A stretch of DNA of 64,000 nucleotides from Branchipolynoe longqiensis (GCA_030323885.1 CM059198.1:61530917-61594916), one strand, 5' to 3'. Counted from the stretch's first letter, positions 43,608 through 54,798 are shown. Made by a program: numbers and translations. The notes: generated from the letters alone by a model not told the origin.

Positions 43608-44191
43608 GTCATTCTTTAAAACTGGGCACCACATATTTGGTTTCCACATTACGATGCTGATAATTTGTTCTTTCTTTTATTGATTGCAAGGCAAATAAAT
43701 ATTGTATTCTCTGTCTATTAAGTATGTTAGCAATGGTACATTTATTGAAGCTATCCCAAGAAAGAAATGAAACGTTTACTTATATGATTTTGTGCTAATG
43801 TGAAAAAGTGAAAATTTACACATTTACACTATGCATGTAACCAAACTATATTTTCAACTTATTTTTCAACTTTTTTCTTGTAAGTCATACCCTTGTCTGC
43901 TTAAAAGTAATCAATACAATCTTGTTTGACTATGTTGTATATGTTAAAATGAGGTTCTGGATGTGTCTTTGATTTTCATGTTGCACAAGTCATATTAATG
44001 TATTACTCAATTTGTATAAGATCTAATTAAAAAAGTGAAATTCATTTTTTTCAACTCTGACATATGCACAACATGCGAACCTTCATAGGACATTGGATTA
44101 GGCTATTATTTGGAAGGTTTTTTGGTATTATTTGGAAGGTTTTCACTTTTAGTTTCCATGTCACACGTTCATGCCCAGTTTTAAAGAATGA
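43608..44191. mobile_element. TA-type MITE, reference copy (GGGTCATTCTTTAAAACTGG)
   Basis: The termini TGGGTCATTCTTTAAAACTG and CAGTTTTAAAGAATGACCCA are inverted and flanked by TA. The interior is AT-rich without an ORF. The TA duplication suggests a Tc1/mariner-type source. Other copies are at 5310-5885 and 9120-9365. Confidence 0.8.
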
Positions 44192-44234
44192 CCCATATAC
44201 TACCTAATCGTACAAAAGAACATCAGCTAATTAA

Positions 44235-44580
44235 AGCTGCATAGGCTGATGAAAACATCAAATTTGCAAAACTGAAATAATTATCGAGATTTGATTCTAC
44301 ATATCAAACTTTGATATGGTTGCACTTATTAAACATATGTTTCCACATAGAAGGGAATCCTGAGGAATTTTAATAGAACCTTTTACTTCAGAAGTCTATG
44401 GTGTCGGAGTTTAGGCATCCTTGACAAAATTAATTTGGCATGGTTGTACTTCAAATATCTCAAAAGTTAGCCATTTAATATAAAAGTTACGTCAAATTAA
44501 AGTAAGGTATATTACAAGGATCGATGTGATATATTTATATCAGAAAATGACCGAAACTCAAAACCATCGGACTATGTAAC
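44235..44580. mobile_element. TTAA-type MITE, right flank mutated
   Basis: TTAA at 44231-44234, left end AGCTGCATAGGCTGATG, right end CATCGGACTATGTAAC. The right TTAA is lost. Confidence 0.75.
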
Positions 44581-44595
44581 GCTAATCAATCTTAT

Positions 44596-44910
44596 GTATA
44601 TGCTTGTAACCATAGAAGCGAATAATATTGTTGTCAGGCACCCATGATATGGAATCTTCTAGAATAGCGTGTGAAAAATTACTCCCTAATGCAGCAGTGA
44701 AACAATAGGTGGCGTTGTGAATTGGTTAAATTTGACAAGTTGACTTGTGAATGCCTGTAACTATGGAAACACAACATCGCAGTAAGGTCAAATATCATAT
44801 GGGGTCTTCTAAAATAGTGTGTGGGAAATAAACAATTAATGCACTGATGATACGATAGGTGGCAGTGTGAAAGGGTTAAATATGCAAGGTGATTTGTGTA
44901 TGCTTGTAAC
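44596..44910. repeat. Tandem duplication, about 150-bp unit
   Basis: TGTATATGCTTGTAACCATAG, TGGAATCTTCTAGAATAGCG and ATAGGTGGCGTTGTGAA recur in order about 145 bp later (44745-44870). A third partial start (TGTGTATGCTTGTAACTA) lies at about 44897. Confidence 0.65.
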
Positions 44911-45540
44911 TACCCCACCTACCCCACCGCACCCCATTTCATCCCACTCTACCCCACCCAACCAAACCCTACCCCACCCCTACCCCACCCTATCACCCAT
45001 ACTATATCCCATCGTACCCGACCTCACCCCACCGTATCCCACCGTACCTCCCCCTACGCACACGGCCCCACTGTACCTCACCCCACCAAACTCTACCCCA
45101 CCCTACCATACCCCACCTCATCCCACCCCACCCCACCCCATCCTATCCCACATACTGAAACCCCAGCCCAAATTAACCCCACCCTACCGCACCCCCTACC
45201 CAACCCTACCGCACCCTACCCCACCCTACCCCACCCTACCCCACCCTACCCACCCTACCCCACCCTACCCCACCTTATCACACCCTATCACACCCTATAC
45301 CCCAGCCTATCACACCCCTACCCCACCCTAATCACCCCTACCCCACCCTACCCCACCCTACACAAACCCATAGCAGACCCTACCCCACCCTGAACCACCT
45401 GCAGCCCCCACCCTACCCCACCCTACCCCACCCTACCCCACCCTACCCCACACCCACCCCACCTAAACCCACCCTATCACACCCTACCCCAGCATATCCC
45501 ACCCTATCATACCCTATCCCATCCTATCACATCCTACAGG
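44905..45540 (+). repeat. C-rich array CTACCCCACC
   Basis: About 635 bp of degenerate CTACCCCACC and TATCACACCC units. The open frames across it are low-complexity Pro/Thr/Tyr translations without biological support. Confidence 0.9.
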
Positions 45541-45663
45541 GTTAGATGTTCTTTACAACTGGGACATACCGTTGCATGTGTGTGTCTAATTGCGTCGTGT
45601 TTGATTGTGTCGATGATGCACTTGCTGAACCGACTCAAAATGTGCCAATCGAACCAGCACCTG

Positions 45664-45806
45664 GAACCCCTAAACCCCCTCCTTCCCTCTCCTCCCCCTC
45701 TTCCCCTCCTCCCCCTCCCCCTCTTCCCCTCCTCCCCCTCCCCCTTCTCCTGTACCCTCCTCCCCCTTCCTCCCCCCTCCTCCACCTTCCTCCCCACTCA
45801 CACCCC
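45664..45806 (+). repeat. Polypyrimidine tract (CCTCCCC)n
   Basis: Nearly pure C/T on the plus strand, which could form triplex or i-motif structures. Confidence 0.85.
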
Positions 45807-45824
45807 TCCAGTCAGCTGGGCATA

Positions 45825-46387
45825 GAATTGAGACATCACAAACATTAGCGACCGAATGCGGCGGGCTAATCGGTAAGAGCGCAGGATTCCCATGATGGCA
45901 AGATGGAGTTTGAATTTCAGCTGAGTGAAACCACATAGAATTGAGACATCACAAACATTAGCGACCGGAGGTGACGGGCTAATCGGTAAGAGTGCAGGAT
46001 TCCCATGATGGCAAGATGGAGTTTGAATTTCAGCTGAGTCAAACCACATAGAATTGAGACATCACAAACATTAGCGACCGGATGTAACGGGCTAATCGGT
46101 AAGAGCGCAGGATTCCCATGATGGCAAGATGGAGTTTGAATTTCAGCTGAGTCAAACCACATAGAATTCAGACATCACAAACATTAACGACCGGACGTGG
46201 CGGGCTAGTTGGTAAGAGCGCAGGATTCCCATGCTGGCAAGATGGAGTTTGAATTTCAGCTGATTCAAACCACATAGAATTGAGACATCACAAACATTAG
46301 TGACCGGACGTGGTGGGCTAGTCGGTAAGAGCGCAGGATTCCCATGCTGGCAAGATGGAGTTTGAATTTCATCTGAGTGAAACCAGT
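45825..46387 (+). repeat. Five tandem copies of a 113-bp SINE head
   Basis: The motif GAATTGAGACATCACAAACA starts at 45825, 45938, 46051, 46164 and 46277, so the spacing is exactly 113 bp. Each unit contains a tRNA-like head (GGGCTAATCGGTAAGAGCGC and GGAGTTTGAATTTCAGC). Only the last is followed by the SINE body. Confidence 0.92.
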
Positions 46388-46605
46388 GGCTTACAAAATT
46401 GATACGCATCGCTACCTAGCCTGGTGCCCGGCATTAATAGGATAGGACAAGGACTGGTTTGCCCATTATCAGGATAATATGACTGAATCAGGTCATGTTG
46501 TCGGTAGCCTGGTCTACCAGTGGGGCAGCACTATAAAACTGCCATGAGTGTACCCATGGTGATATGACCTTAGCTATTGGCAGGATGTAAAACCCCAACA
46601 AAATG
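46300..46605 (+). mobile_element. SINE family A, variant head (GGACGTGGTGGGCTAGTCGG)
   Basis: The last head of the 113-bp array continues into a family A body (AGTGGCTTACAAAATTGATA through GGCAGGATGTAAAACCCCAAC). It shares the body with, but differs in head from, the two main subfamilies. Confidence 0.85.
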
Positions 46606-46833
46606 AGAAAACAAGCTAACATCAGCAGCTCAATGGCGGCCACAGGCCGGTCGGACGGTAACCGATTTACACACTCAGTGCAAGGGTATTTTTTCTTGCA
46701 GTCCTTTCCTATAAGTAGAATGTTGTGAGTTGCTCAGCTCGGCCTGAGCAGTTGTGTATGACTCAATAACGTGGGTGGCAAGTCAACTCCGGCTCATGCA
46801 TTGAGCACATGGCTTTATATATACATAGCTTAA

Positions 46834-47178
46834 AGCAGCATAGTCCGATGAAAACATAAAATGTTCAAAATCAAAACAATTATCTAGATTTGACTCTACA
46901 TATCTAACTTAGATGCTGGTGTACTTATTAAACATTTGTCATCACATATAAGGGGATACTGAGTTAATTAATATAACCCGTTACTGCAGAAGTCTCCGGT
47001 GTTAGGGTTGAGGCAAGCTTGCCAAAATTAAAGTAGCTTGTTTCCATTTCAAATATCTCAAAAGTTATCGATTTAAAATAAACGTTACTTCAAACTAAAG
47101 TAAGGTAGATTATAATGAACCACCTAAGGTGTATATCTCAGAAAATGAGAGAAACTCAAAACTATCCGACTATACAAC
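46834..47178. mobile_element. TTAA-type MITE
   Basis: TTAA at 46830-46833, AGCAGCATAGTCCGATG on the left, and ATCCGACTATACAACTTT on the right with a decayed flank. Confidence 0.75.
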
Positions 47179-47404
47179 TTTCACAAAATATATTGCACAG
47201 GCCGTGAGAAATGACTCATAGCGAGTCATGATTTTCAAAGCAGTTGTCCAAACCCATCCCAACAGCAGGACTCACGTTGCTCTCAGGTGACTATCAACAC
47301 TAAAACAACAAACCGCAATTAACAAACTCACATAACTACACCACCATATGGTAACCCTAAAATATTCCTATGAAACTGATATTCATAATAACCCCGATTG
47401 CCCA

Positions 47405-47623
47405 CACATTTCATTTAAATTACTAACTTTGGAGATATTTGACGTCAACTCTGACACCATAGACTTCAGTAGTGAGAGCTTCTATTGGATTGATTTATTA
47501 CAACCTTCTATGAAGTAACACATGCTTAATAAGTGCATCAGTATCTACGTTAGATATGTATAATCAAATGTAGGTCAGTATTTCGGTTTTGAAAATTTGA
47601 TGTATTCATCGGACTATGCAACT
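47405..47623. mobile_element. TTAA-type MITE, right two thirds
   Basis: GGAGATATTTGACGTCAACTC through CATCGGACTATGCAACT, followed by TTAA at 47624-47627. The left end is truncated. Confidence 0.7.
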
Positions 47624-47651
47624 TTAACAGCGACAACAAAATCACCCTCCT

Positions 47652-48387
47652 GGGCCCATATGTATGAGCCTGGGTTAGCGGTCGTAACCCTGGGTCGTGC
47701 GGATTTCCCGGGTTAGCGGCCAAAAATGCGTATGTATGTGTCGGGGTTAAACTAACTCGGGGAGTTTAAAGTCGCCTACACTAACCCCATGCTAAAGGAG
47801 GGTTAAAGGTGGGGTTAGGCACCGACTCGGCCCAAATCTATTCAATGCGACCATATTTAACAGAATTAGATACGCAATAAGTGAAATTTGATCAATTTAA
47901 CCCTAAATTTGAACCCTTCTTAAGGCTACCGCCGCATTGGCGGCGATATTAATAGTTATATTTTCGAATCGACGAACGTAAAGTAAACAAATCGCCGCCG
48001 CCGCCGCATCGACGTCGCTTTCCATTCTGGCGGCAGCCGCGGTTTGTTGACTGTCAGTTCGTCGATTCGAAAATATAACTATTAATATCGCCGCCAATGC
48101 GGCAGTAGCCTTAAGGAGGGTTCGAATTTAGGGTTAAATTGATCAAATTTCACTTATTGCGTATGTAATTCTGTTAAATATGATAGCATTTAATATATTT
48201 GAGCCTAATATATGGCTACAAACGCAGAGGGATTTCCCAAATCTATAAATAACTGAAACGTTAGCTAACTCGGGCGCGTTTTGGTCACATACATCCCCCG
48301 TGACACATTTGGAACTCTGTGGTTAGCTAACCCGGCACCCTCCTTTAACACTGGTCCGGTTAAAAATTGGCTCATACATATGGGCCC
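47652..48387. mobile_element. 736-bp palindromic element (outer)
   Basis: The 19-bp perfect termini GGGCCCATATGTATGAGCC and its complement bound the element. The arms stay complementary inwards. AGTGAAATTTGATCAATTTA (47880) pairs with 48125-48150, and CCCTAAATTTGAACCCTTC pairs with GGAGGGTTCGAATTTAGGG. The outer palindrome's centre is a TTAA occupied by a second palindrome. No ORF is supported. Confidence 0.85.
47924..48110. mobile_element. 187-bp TTAA-flanked palindromic MITE at the centre of the outer palindrome
   Basis: TTAA at 47920-47923 and 48111-48114. Inverted termini of about 54 bp start GGCTACCGCCGCATTGGCGG, with one mismatch seen. The middle is GCCGCCGCCGCATCGACGTC-like. TTAA duplication suggests piggyBac-type insertion. 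Confidence 0.85.
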
Positions 48388-48389
48388 TG

Positions 48390-49210
48390 TAGTCTAGACT
48401 TACCTTTCACGCAAGGAGCCACATAGGCAGGTAGGTGTGGGTAGAGTGGTGACATCATGGCGCCTACCTGGTGTAATTGTTAGCACACAGGCCCAGAATG
48501 CAAGAGATGTGGGTTCGATTCCAGCTCTAGGTGCAATATTTCCCATTTTCATCACCCCTCTCCATGGCACTAGTGCTGTGATCACGATCCTGTACAAGCT
48601 ATGCGCGGTATGGTTGTTGAACATATCCTGTGTATGTATATAAGTAAGTGCATTGCCTGTATGTGTAATTCTAAGCATTCCATGACCAAAGACTCACAAT
48701 TCCAAAGGTACGAGTGCACTGACCTCTCAGGCAAGGAGCAACATAGCCAGGTAGGCATGGGTAGGGTGGTGACATCAGGAATCCTAGGTGGTGTAATGAT
48801 TAATACCCTGGCCTGGAGTGCAAGAGGTGGTGTTTTCTGTGGCGGAGTGGTTAGAGTGTCTGACTTTTTTCTAGGTTGGACACCTAATCTGAAGGTCAGT
48901 GGTTCGATTCCCCGTGCCCCCACCTCTGCCAATTTGGATTTCCACCGCTGTGTATAACCTACAGCGTCATCAAAGGCCAGTTGCTCTCATACCATGTCTA
49001 TGTGGTGTGGGAGGTTAAAAATCCCTTGGGTCGGTAAACGTGTAGGCTTGGGCTTTCTATCGACAAACTGTCTTATGGTGAAAACAAGTCTATTCAGACT
49101 TATCCATGAATGGCAGTATAAATCTTCAAGAAAAAAAAGAAAGAGATGTGGGTTCGATTCCTACTCTAGGTGCAATATTTCCCATTTTCATCACCCTCGC
49201 CCATGACACT
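48390..49210 (+). mobile_element. SINE family B dimer, split by SINE C
   Basis: The first head is at about 48468-48560. The spacer with a decayed hairpin follows, and the second head begins at 48785. It is interrupted at about 48826 and resumes at about 49140 (AGAGATGTGGGTTCGATTCC), ending near 49206. Confidence 0.8.
48828..49138 (+). mobile_element. SINE C, a third tRNA-derived family, nested
   Basis: It has a tRNA-like head: GTGGCGGAGTGGTTAGAGTG (A box) and GTCAGTGGTTCGATTCCCC (B box). An unrelated body of about 200 bp follows (CCGCTGTGTATAACCTACAG, GGAGGTTAAAAATCCCTTGG) and an A-rich end (AAAAAAAAGA). GCAAGAG/GAAAGAG-like flanks are consistent with a short target duplication in the host SINE. 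Confidence 0.75.
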
Positions 49211-49469
49211 ACTCTCAATAGCAGGATTGCCGCTGGTGATTGCACCCCTTTTTCCCCCAGGACAAGTCACACTTCTACTTCTAGCCGCTAAAATGACTTG
49301 TCTGGAGCTGGACCAGCTCGCACCTAACTCACTCACCTCAGTGCTTCATCTACCCGTGTCGAGCTGTCTTCTCAACGCCCTGAGCTGCTCGGCATTGGCA
49401 ACCTCCCCACTGGTCCCTTGAACAGTGGGCTGTCTATTCTGCTCTCAACTCACAATTCTGAGCAACTCC

Positions 49470-50062
49470 ATCCACCCACCCACTCAGACACACACACAGA
49501 CTCCCACACAGACACACATACTCCAACACAGACACGCACACACTCACACAGACCCACACCCACTCACACCCAGAAACACAGACTCCCACACAGACACACA
49601 CTCACACAGACACACACTCACTCACATACATACACACTCACACACAGTCACACACAGGCACACACTCACACACATACACACACTCACACACCTACACACA
49701 CTCACACACCCACTCACACACAGACACGCAGATACACATATACTCACACACAGAAACACAGACTCCCACATAGACAGAGACACTCACACAGACACACACC
49801 CACACTCACTCACAGACACACTCACTCACACACAGACACACACACTCACACACAGACACACCCACTCACACACAGACACACCCCCTCACACACAGACACA
49901 CACACAGACACACACACTGACACACATACACACACATTCACACACATTCACACACAGACACACACTCACACACAAACTCACACATACACACACACTCACA
50001 CACACTCACCCACAGACACACACACTCACACACAGACACACACACATACACACACACTACAA
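49470..50062 (+). repeat. (CACACA/CACTCACACAGA)n microsatellite block
   Basis: About 590 bp of CA-rich DNA with interspersed CT and GA dinucleotides. The long open frames (His/Thr-rich) are artefacts. Confidence 0.95.
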
Positions 50063-50195
50063 TCGGCTCAGTCCACGCGGCTGTCTGTATTCTACTCCCT
50101 TCTCCAGGGTCCTGTCTATTTTGTTTAATCCTTCCCCCGGGTTGCAATTCTGTGCACAGATAGATAGACAAAACAAAAGGGCACTATCTATATTT

Positions 50196-50540
50196 TGTTT
50201 GTTGTTGTACGTCCTAGCAACATCTAAGGTCATATCAGGACGGGGATGACTTGTGACAGTGCACACCCATGGTGACTTTATAGTGGTGCCTCACTGGGAG
50301 ACCAGGCCACCAGCACCATGGCCTGATCTCCCACTCAATCACATCATCCCGACACTGCACCAACCAGTCCATGCCCTATCCTAATAATGCCAAGAGCCTG
50401 GCTAGGAAGTGACAAGTATACATTTTTAAGTCATTGGTTTGACTCGGCCAGGGTTCAAACCCACAAACTCATGTGTTTGGATGCCCCAATCTCCCAAAAC
50501 AGGAGACGGAAGCTCAACTCATTGAGCAATCCCGTCTGGT
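50196..50540 (-). mobile_element. SINE family A, full length
   Basis: Tail TTTGTTTGTTGTTGTACGTCC, complete body, GACGGGATTGC-type head with a damaged box A. Confidence 0.83.
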
Positions 50541-50814
50541 ATTTCTATCTATATCTATTTATATATATTTAGAATTGAATAGAAACAGGCCGAGCAGTGT
50601 ATTGATATATGAGAGTATTCGTTGTGGAGACAATACCCTAGAGGTCACTATGGAGGATGCTTGTTCACATCACAGTCTCCAAACAGTAAAAGGCTCTCCT
50701 TCGCAATTCACAATTATGTTTGCTCCCCTGCATTGAAATAGGAGGCATGCAATATTTGACGGTATAGCATGCTCCGGCAGATATAGCTCAGTAATGCACG
50801 AGTACACAATGTGT

Positions 50815-51275
50815 GAATCTCCAAGTGAATATTTCCAGATGGATATTCCCAGTAAATATCCCCTGAGAATATCCCCAAGCGAATATCCACATTGAATATC
50901 CCCAGTGAATATCCCAACTGAACATTCCTCACCAAATAACTCCAGCGAATGCTCCAGTGAATATTCTGATAATTGTCTCAGTGAATATTTTGATGAATGT
51001 ATCAGTGAATATTCTGAGGAATGTATCAGTGAATATTCCAACTGAATATCCCGGTGTATATCTCAGTTAATATGCCGGGGAATATCCCGATGAATATCTC
51101 AGTGAATATCCAAGTGAATATTCCGATGAATATCTCAGTGAATATGCCAGTGAATGTTCCGATGAATAACCCAGTTACCATTCATTCCCAGTGAATATCA
51201 CCTTGAAAATTCCTATTGAATTTTGCAGTGAATATAAGAGAATATTCCCAATGAATATTACAGTGAGCATGCTGA
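50815..51275 (+). repeat. Degenerate CAGTGAATATTCC minisatellite
   Basis: Irregular 10-14-bp units built on GTGAATATYCC, with GATGAATATCTCA variants. Over 25 units are visible. Confidence 0.85.
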
Positions 51276-51663
51276 ACGTGCCTCAAGACATGGATCACAG
51301 GTTAACGGTTGCTCTGTAGCCAAATGCCTATTAGATGACATTATGCTTGAAGTAAAAACACAGGTAGACAGGTGTATGTAGTATATGAAGAATAGTGATA
51401 TTTTCCACTCATTTCTATATAGATATAATCTTTGAACTTATACATTTTAAATTTAAATCTGTTTTGCCTTTACAAATATCAGTCCATTTCCCTGCAGCGC
51501 GTGCGCAGTGCTCGCACCCATATAATCATTGTTCGGCACCTAGACCAGTGCCTCGGCGTTGACAAAATATATATTCAGGTGAATAAAATAAAAAATATTT
51601 ACACCAACAAAATAATCATTCACCCCCTCATAGAAGTGTGAATTTGGCAGCATGTGTTAGATA

Positions 51664-51932
51664 GTTTGTTTGTTGTTGTTTTATGTCCTAACAGCATCTA
51701 AGGTCATATAAGGACAGGTTCCGACTTGTGACAGTGTGCACTCATGGCAACTTTATAGTGCTGCCCCACTGGAAGACCATGCCGCCAGCACCATGACCTG
51801 ATATCCCACTCAGTCACATTATCCTGACACTGACCCAACCAGTGCTTGCCCTATCCTAATAATGCCGAGCACCAGGCTAGGAAGTGACAAGTATCAATGC
51901 TTAAGTCATTGGTTTGACTCGACCAGGGTTAG
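51664..51932 (-). mobile_element. SINE family A, head missing
   Basis: Tail TAGTTTGTTTGTTGTTGTTTTA and complete body, ending at TTTGACTCGACCAGGGTTAG. Confidence 0.82.
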
Positions 51933-51979
51933 ATAGATACCTGTGCGAGGCATTGTGGAGAGCTGCCTCCCTACACTTA

Positions 51980-52161
51980 CAGTAAAACCTCTCTTACCGA
52001 CCACCTCCACAGATCGACCACTCCCCCTATACCGATCGCTTTATTTGGGTCCCAACAACACCATTCTAACCATTTTATAACTACTCCCTAAGCCGACCAC
52101 CTCCCTAAATGGACAACTTAAACTCGGTTCCAAGGTCGGTCGATTTAGAGAGGTTTTACTG
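51980..52161. mobile_element. 182-bp pogo-like MITE with TA duplication
   Basis: CAGTAAAACCTCTCTTACCG and its inverted partner TTAGAGAGGTTTTACTG are each flanked by TA (51978-51979, 52162-52163). The inner ACCACCTCC motifs occur in both orientations. Confidence 0.85.
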
Positions 52162-52301
52162 TATTTATTATATACACACATATAGGATCTAGACATATAT
52201 CATCACATTCCCGGCGTTTGCCCGGGTCTGACCAGTGGCACTGAAAGCGTGACAGTTGATGCCCTCCTCCTGTAGCCAGCCAATGCAGGGTGCTGGAGGA
52301 G

Positions 52302-52425
52302 ACTCAGTCAGTGCTGAGCCTCAGTCAGCGCTGAGCCTCAGTCAGCGCTGAGCCTCAGTCAGCGCTGAGCCTCAGTCAGCGCTGAGCCTCAGTCAGCGCT
52401 GAGCCTCACTCAGCGCTGATACTCA
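52302..52425 (+). repeat. 17-bp tandem repeat CTCAGTCAGCGCTGAGC, about 7 units
   Basis: Each unit contains the palindrome TCAGCGCTGA, so each can form a small hairpin. The last units vary (GCTGATACTCAGG). Confidence 0.9.
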
Positions 52426-52517
52426 GGCAGTCCTGTCTAAGATGATATCATCCCACCCAAGCACCACGCACCTCCTGTGTACTTTCAAGGCGAGACGAAC
52501 AGGTGCCTGGTTCGATA

Positions 52518-52556
52518 TGTGGGTGTGGGTGTGGGTGTGGGTGTGGGTGTGGGTGA
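52518..52556 (+). repeat. (GTGGGT)n microsatellite
   Basis: About six perfect GTGGGT units, G-rich on the plus strand. Confidence 0.9.
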
Positions 52557-52675
52557 GAGGAGTTGGTTGCTTCCTCCCTCTCTGCCTCCCTCCAGTAGGT
52601 TCAATTAGCAGGTGCGCTTGCTTGACCTCACCTGTCTCTTTCGCATGATTCACAGGTATGCAATGTGCACGACTC

Positions 52676-52982
52676 ACAATATATATATATAATTATATAT
52701 ATTAGATATATCTATATATGCATAATTAGAGAAAGATCTCAGGTGCGACTGGCACTGGTCAACATCCAGTTGAGGAGAGATGGGCCGAGATGGCACCACC
52801 GGTACAGTGTTGCATCTTACAGAGAATAACAATAATCATAATAATAAGTAATATTCCTTTCTGTATTGTTATACTCGCACAATACGTTATACATCCACAT
52901 ATATATCCGTTACCACAGATGTAATACAGACACATATTATTCTATATATTACATATGTATATATATGTATAGATATACACAT

Positions 52983-53015
<33 letters not shown>

Positions 53016-53020
53016 TATAA
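52676..53020. repeat. TA-rich microsatellite region
   Basis: Several (TA)n runs, the longest near 52980-53020. No gene. Confidence 0.75.
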
Positions 53021-53204
53021 CTGCAGCAGCACATATGCCCACTAGGAGGCACTACGAGACCTACCGGTTAGGGGATTACCCGGATGTTGAGTTCCTGAAT
53101 CAAAAAGCCTCGGCGTTAGTAGCACAAACACTTGTTCCTGCATCCAGCAATGGACATGGGATGTGAAGTAGTGCCTAGGCACAGCCTTCCTTGAAGGCAT
53201 GCAT

Positions 53205-53870
53205 GCGCGTGCAAACCCTTGTAGACTGGTTGCAGCAACGCCTTGACCTCACCTCTAATACGCGTACAATCCCTTGTAGACTGCTTACAGCAATGCCTTG
53301 ACCTCACCTCTAATACGCGTGCAAACCCTTGTAGACTGCTTGCAGCAACGCCTTGACCTCACCTCTAATACGTGTACAATCCCTTGTAGACTGCCAGCAG
53401 CAACGCCTTGACCTCACCTCTAATACGCGTACAATCCCTTGTAGACTGCCAGCAGCAACACCTTGACCTCACCTGTAATGTGCATGCAATCCCTTGTAGA
53501 CTGCTTGCAGCAACGCCTTAACCTCACCTCTAATACGCGTACAATCCCTTGTATACTGCTTGCAGCAACGAATTGACCTCACCTCTAATATGCGTACAAT
53601 CCCTTGTAGACTGCTTGCAGCAACGCCTTGACCTCACCTCTAATACATGTGTAATCCCTTGGAGACTGCTAGCAGCAATGTCTTGACCTCACCTATAATA
53701 CGCGTACAATCCCTTGTAGACTGCTTGCAGCAATGCCTTAACCTCACCTCTAATATGCGTACAATCCCTTGTAGACTGCCAACAGCAACGCCTTGACCTC
53801 ACCTATAATGTATGTGCAATCCCTTGTAAACGGCTTGCAACAGCAAGCAAGGCCTGACCTCACCTATAGG
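53205..53870 (+). repeat. 55-bp minisatellite, about 12 units
   Basis: The unit contains TTGACCTCACCTCTAATACG, CGTACAATCCCTTGTAGACT and GCTTGCAGCAACGCC. Variants affect the CTTGCAG/CCAGCAG segment and ACGCGTAC core. There are no spacers between units. Confidence 0.93.
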
Positions 53871-54074
53871 AGGTGCGTGTACTTACAATGCATGCATGCA
53901 TGCTCGCAGCAGTGAGTGCCCCTCATCAGATGTCCATGCGTGACATGTATGCGGATTGTCCATGCAGCCACAGGTGCCACGTGCACTTACACATCCATCC
54001 ATGCACGCATGTGACCCCGCATCAGATGTGCATGCATCATATGTATGCGGCTTGTCCATGCAGAGCACCCGGTA

Positions 54075-54135
54075 TAATCACCACCACCATCATCATCGTC
54101 ATCATCGTCACTATCATCATTACAATCAGTCCAGT
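54075..54135 (+). repeat. CAC/CAT trinucleotide-rich tract
   Basis: Interrupted CACCACCATCATCATCG units. Confidence 0.8.
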
Positions 54136-54188
54136 TCGCCTCCGAGGTTCACGTGCTTGGGATGTGGCATAGATGCCCTTGTGTGTGT

Positions 54189-54210
54189 GGGGGGGGGGGG
54201 GGGGGGGGGG
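54189..54210 (+). repeat. Poly-G run
   Basis: About 22 consecutive G. Exact length is unreliable in any assembly. Confidence 0.85.
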
Positions 54211-54249
54211 GTCTCAGTTAGGTCCTCTCCAGTGTAGGGTAGAAGAGGA

Positions 54250-54705
54250 GGATGCTCTGTGGGGTGTAGGCGGTGGGGGTTGGCTGGTCCCCTGGAGGTT
54301 GGTGAAGTAATGTGGGGAGCAGGGTGTAGTATTACTAGTAGAGCCTACTGGAGTTGCAGCAAGGGGAGGATGGGTGAAGTAAGTACCAGCTGCAGCAGCA
54401 GCAGCGTCAGCCTCGGCGGCGTGATCCCGTCTGTTGACGGCTCCTCCAGTGTGTTGGGGATGGGAAGGTGAGCGGTGGCAGCACTGGAGGAACGGCCGGG
54501 TGTGGGATGGTGGTGAGGAGTCGGGAGATGGAGCGTGGGGCGGCCGGTGAGGAGAGGGCGGGGCTGGCAGAGGCGGGGGCCGGCGGGGGAGGGGAGGGCG
54601 GGCGGGCAGGGGAGGGCCGGCGGGGAGGGGAGGTGTCGCGGCCGAGCGGCAGAACAGAACACCCCTCCCTCAGTCAGTTTGGTACGACGGCGTACCGGAA
54701 GTAGG
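54250..54705 (+). other. G-rich, possible quadruplex-forming region
   Basis: Long series of GGG/GGGG tracts, especially 54535-54635 (GGCGGGGGCCGGCGGGGGAG). CpG is present. It could be a CpG island or a decayed minisatellite. No exon could be supported. Confidence 0.5.
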
Positions 54706-54741
54706 GGTAGGTGGTGCAAGGCAGGCTGGTGACGTTGAAGT

Positions 54742-54782
<41 letters not shown>

Positions 54783-54798
54783 CATACATATATATATA

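Noticed and set aside
44867..45393. Pro/Thr-rich open frames
   Set aside because: Low-complexity translation of the CTACCCCACC array.
48840..48925. Possible functional tRNA-Ser/Leu gene
   Set aside because: It is followed by a SINE-type body and A-rich end and is inserted in another SINE.
49418..50249. Open frames of 236 and 274 codons rich in His and Thr
   Set aside because: They come from the CA-rich microsatellite block. Several frames are open together.
53205..53870. CRISPR-like array
   Set aside because: The 55-bp units are contiguous without unique spacers and the genome is eukaryotic, so this is a minisatellite.
54345..54785. 146-codon minus-strand frame rich in Pro and Leu
   Set aside because: Translation of the G-rich tract and a TA repeat, with no domain.
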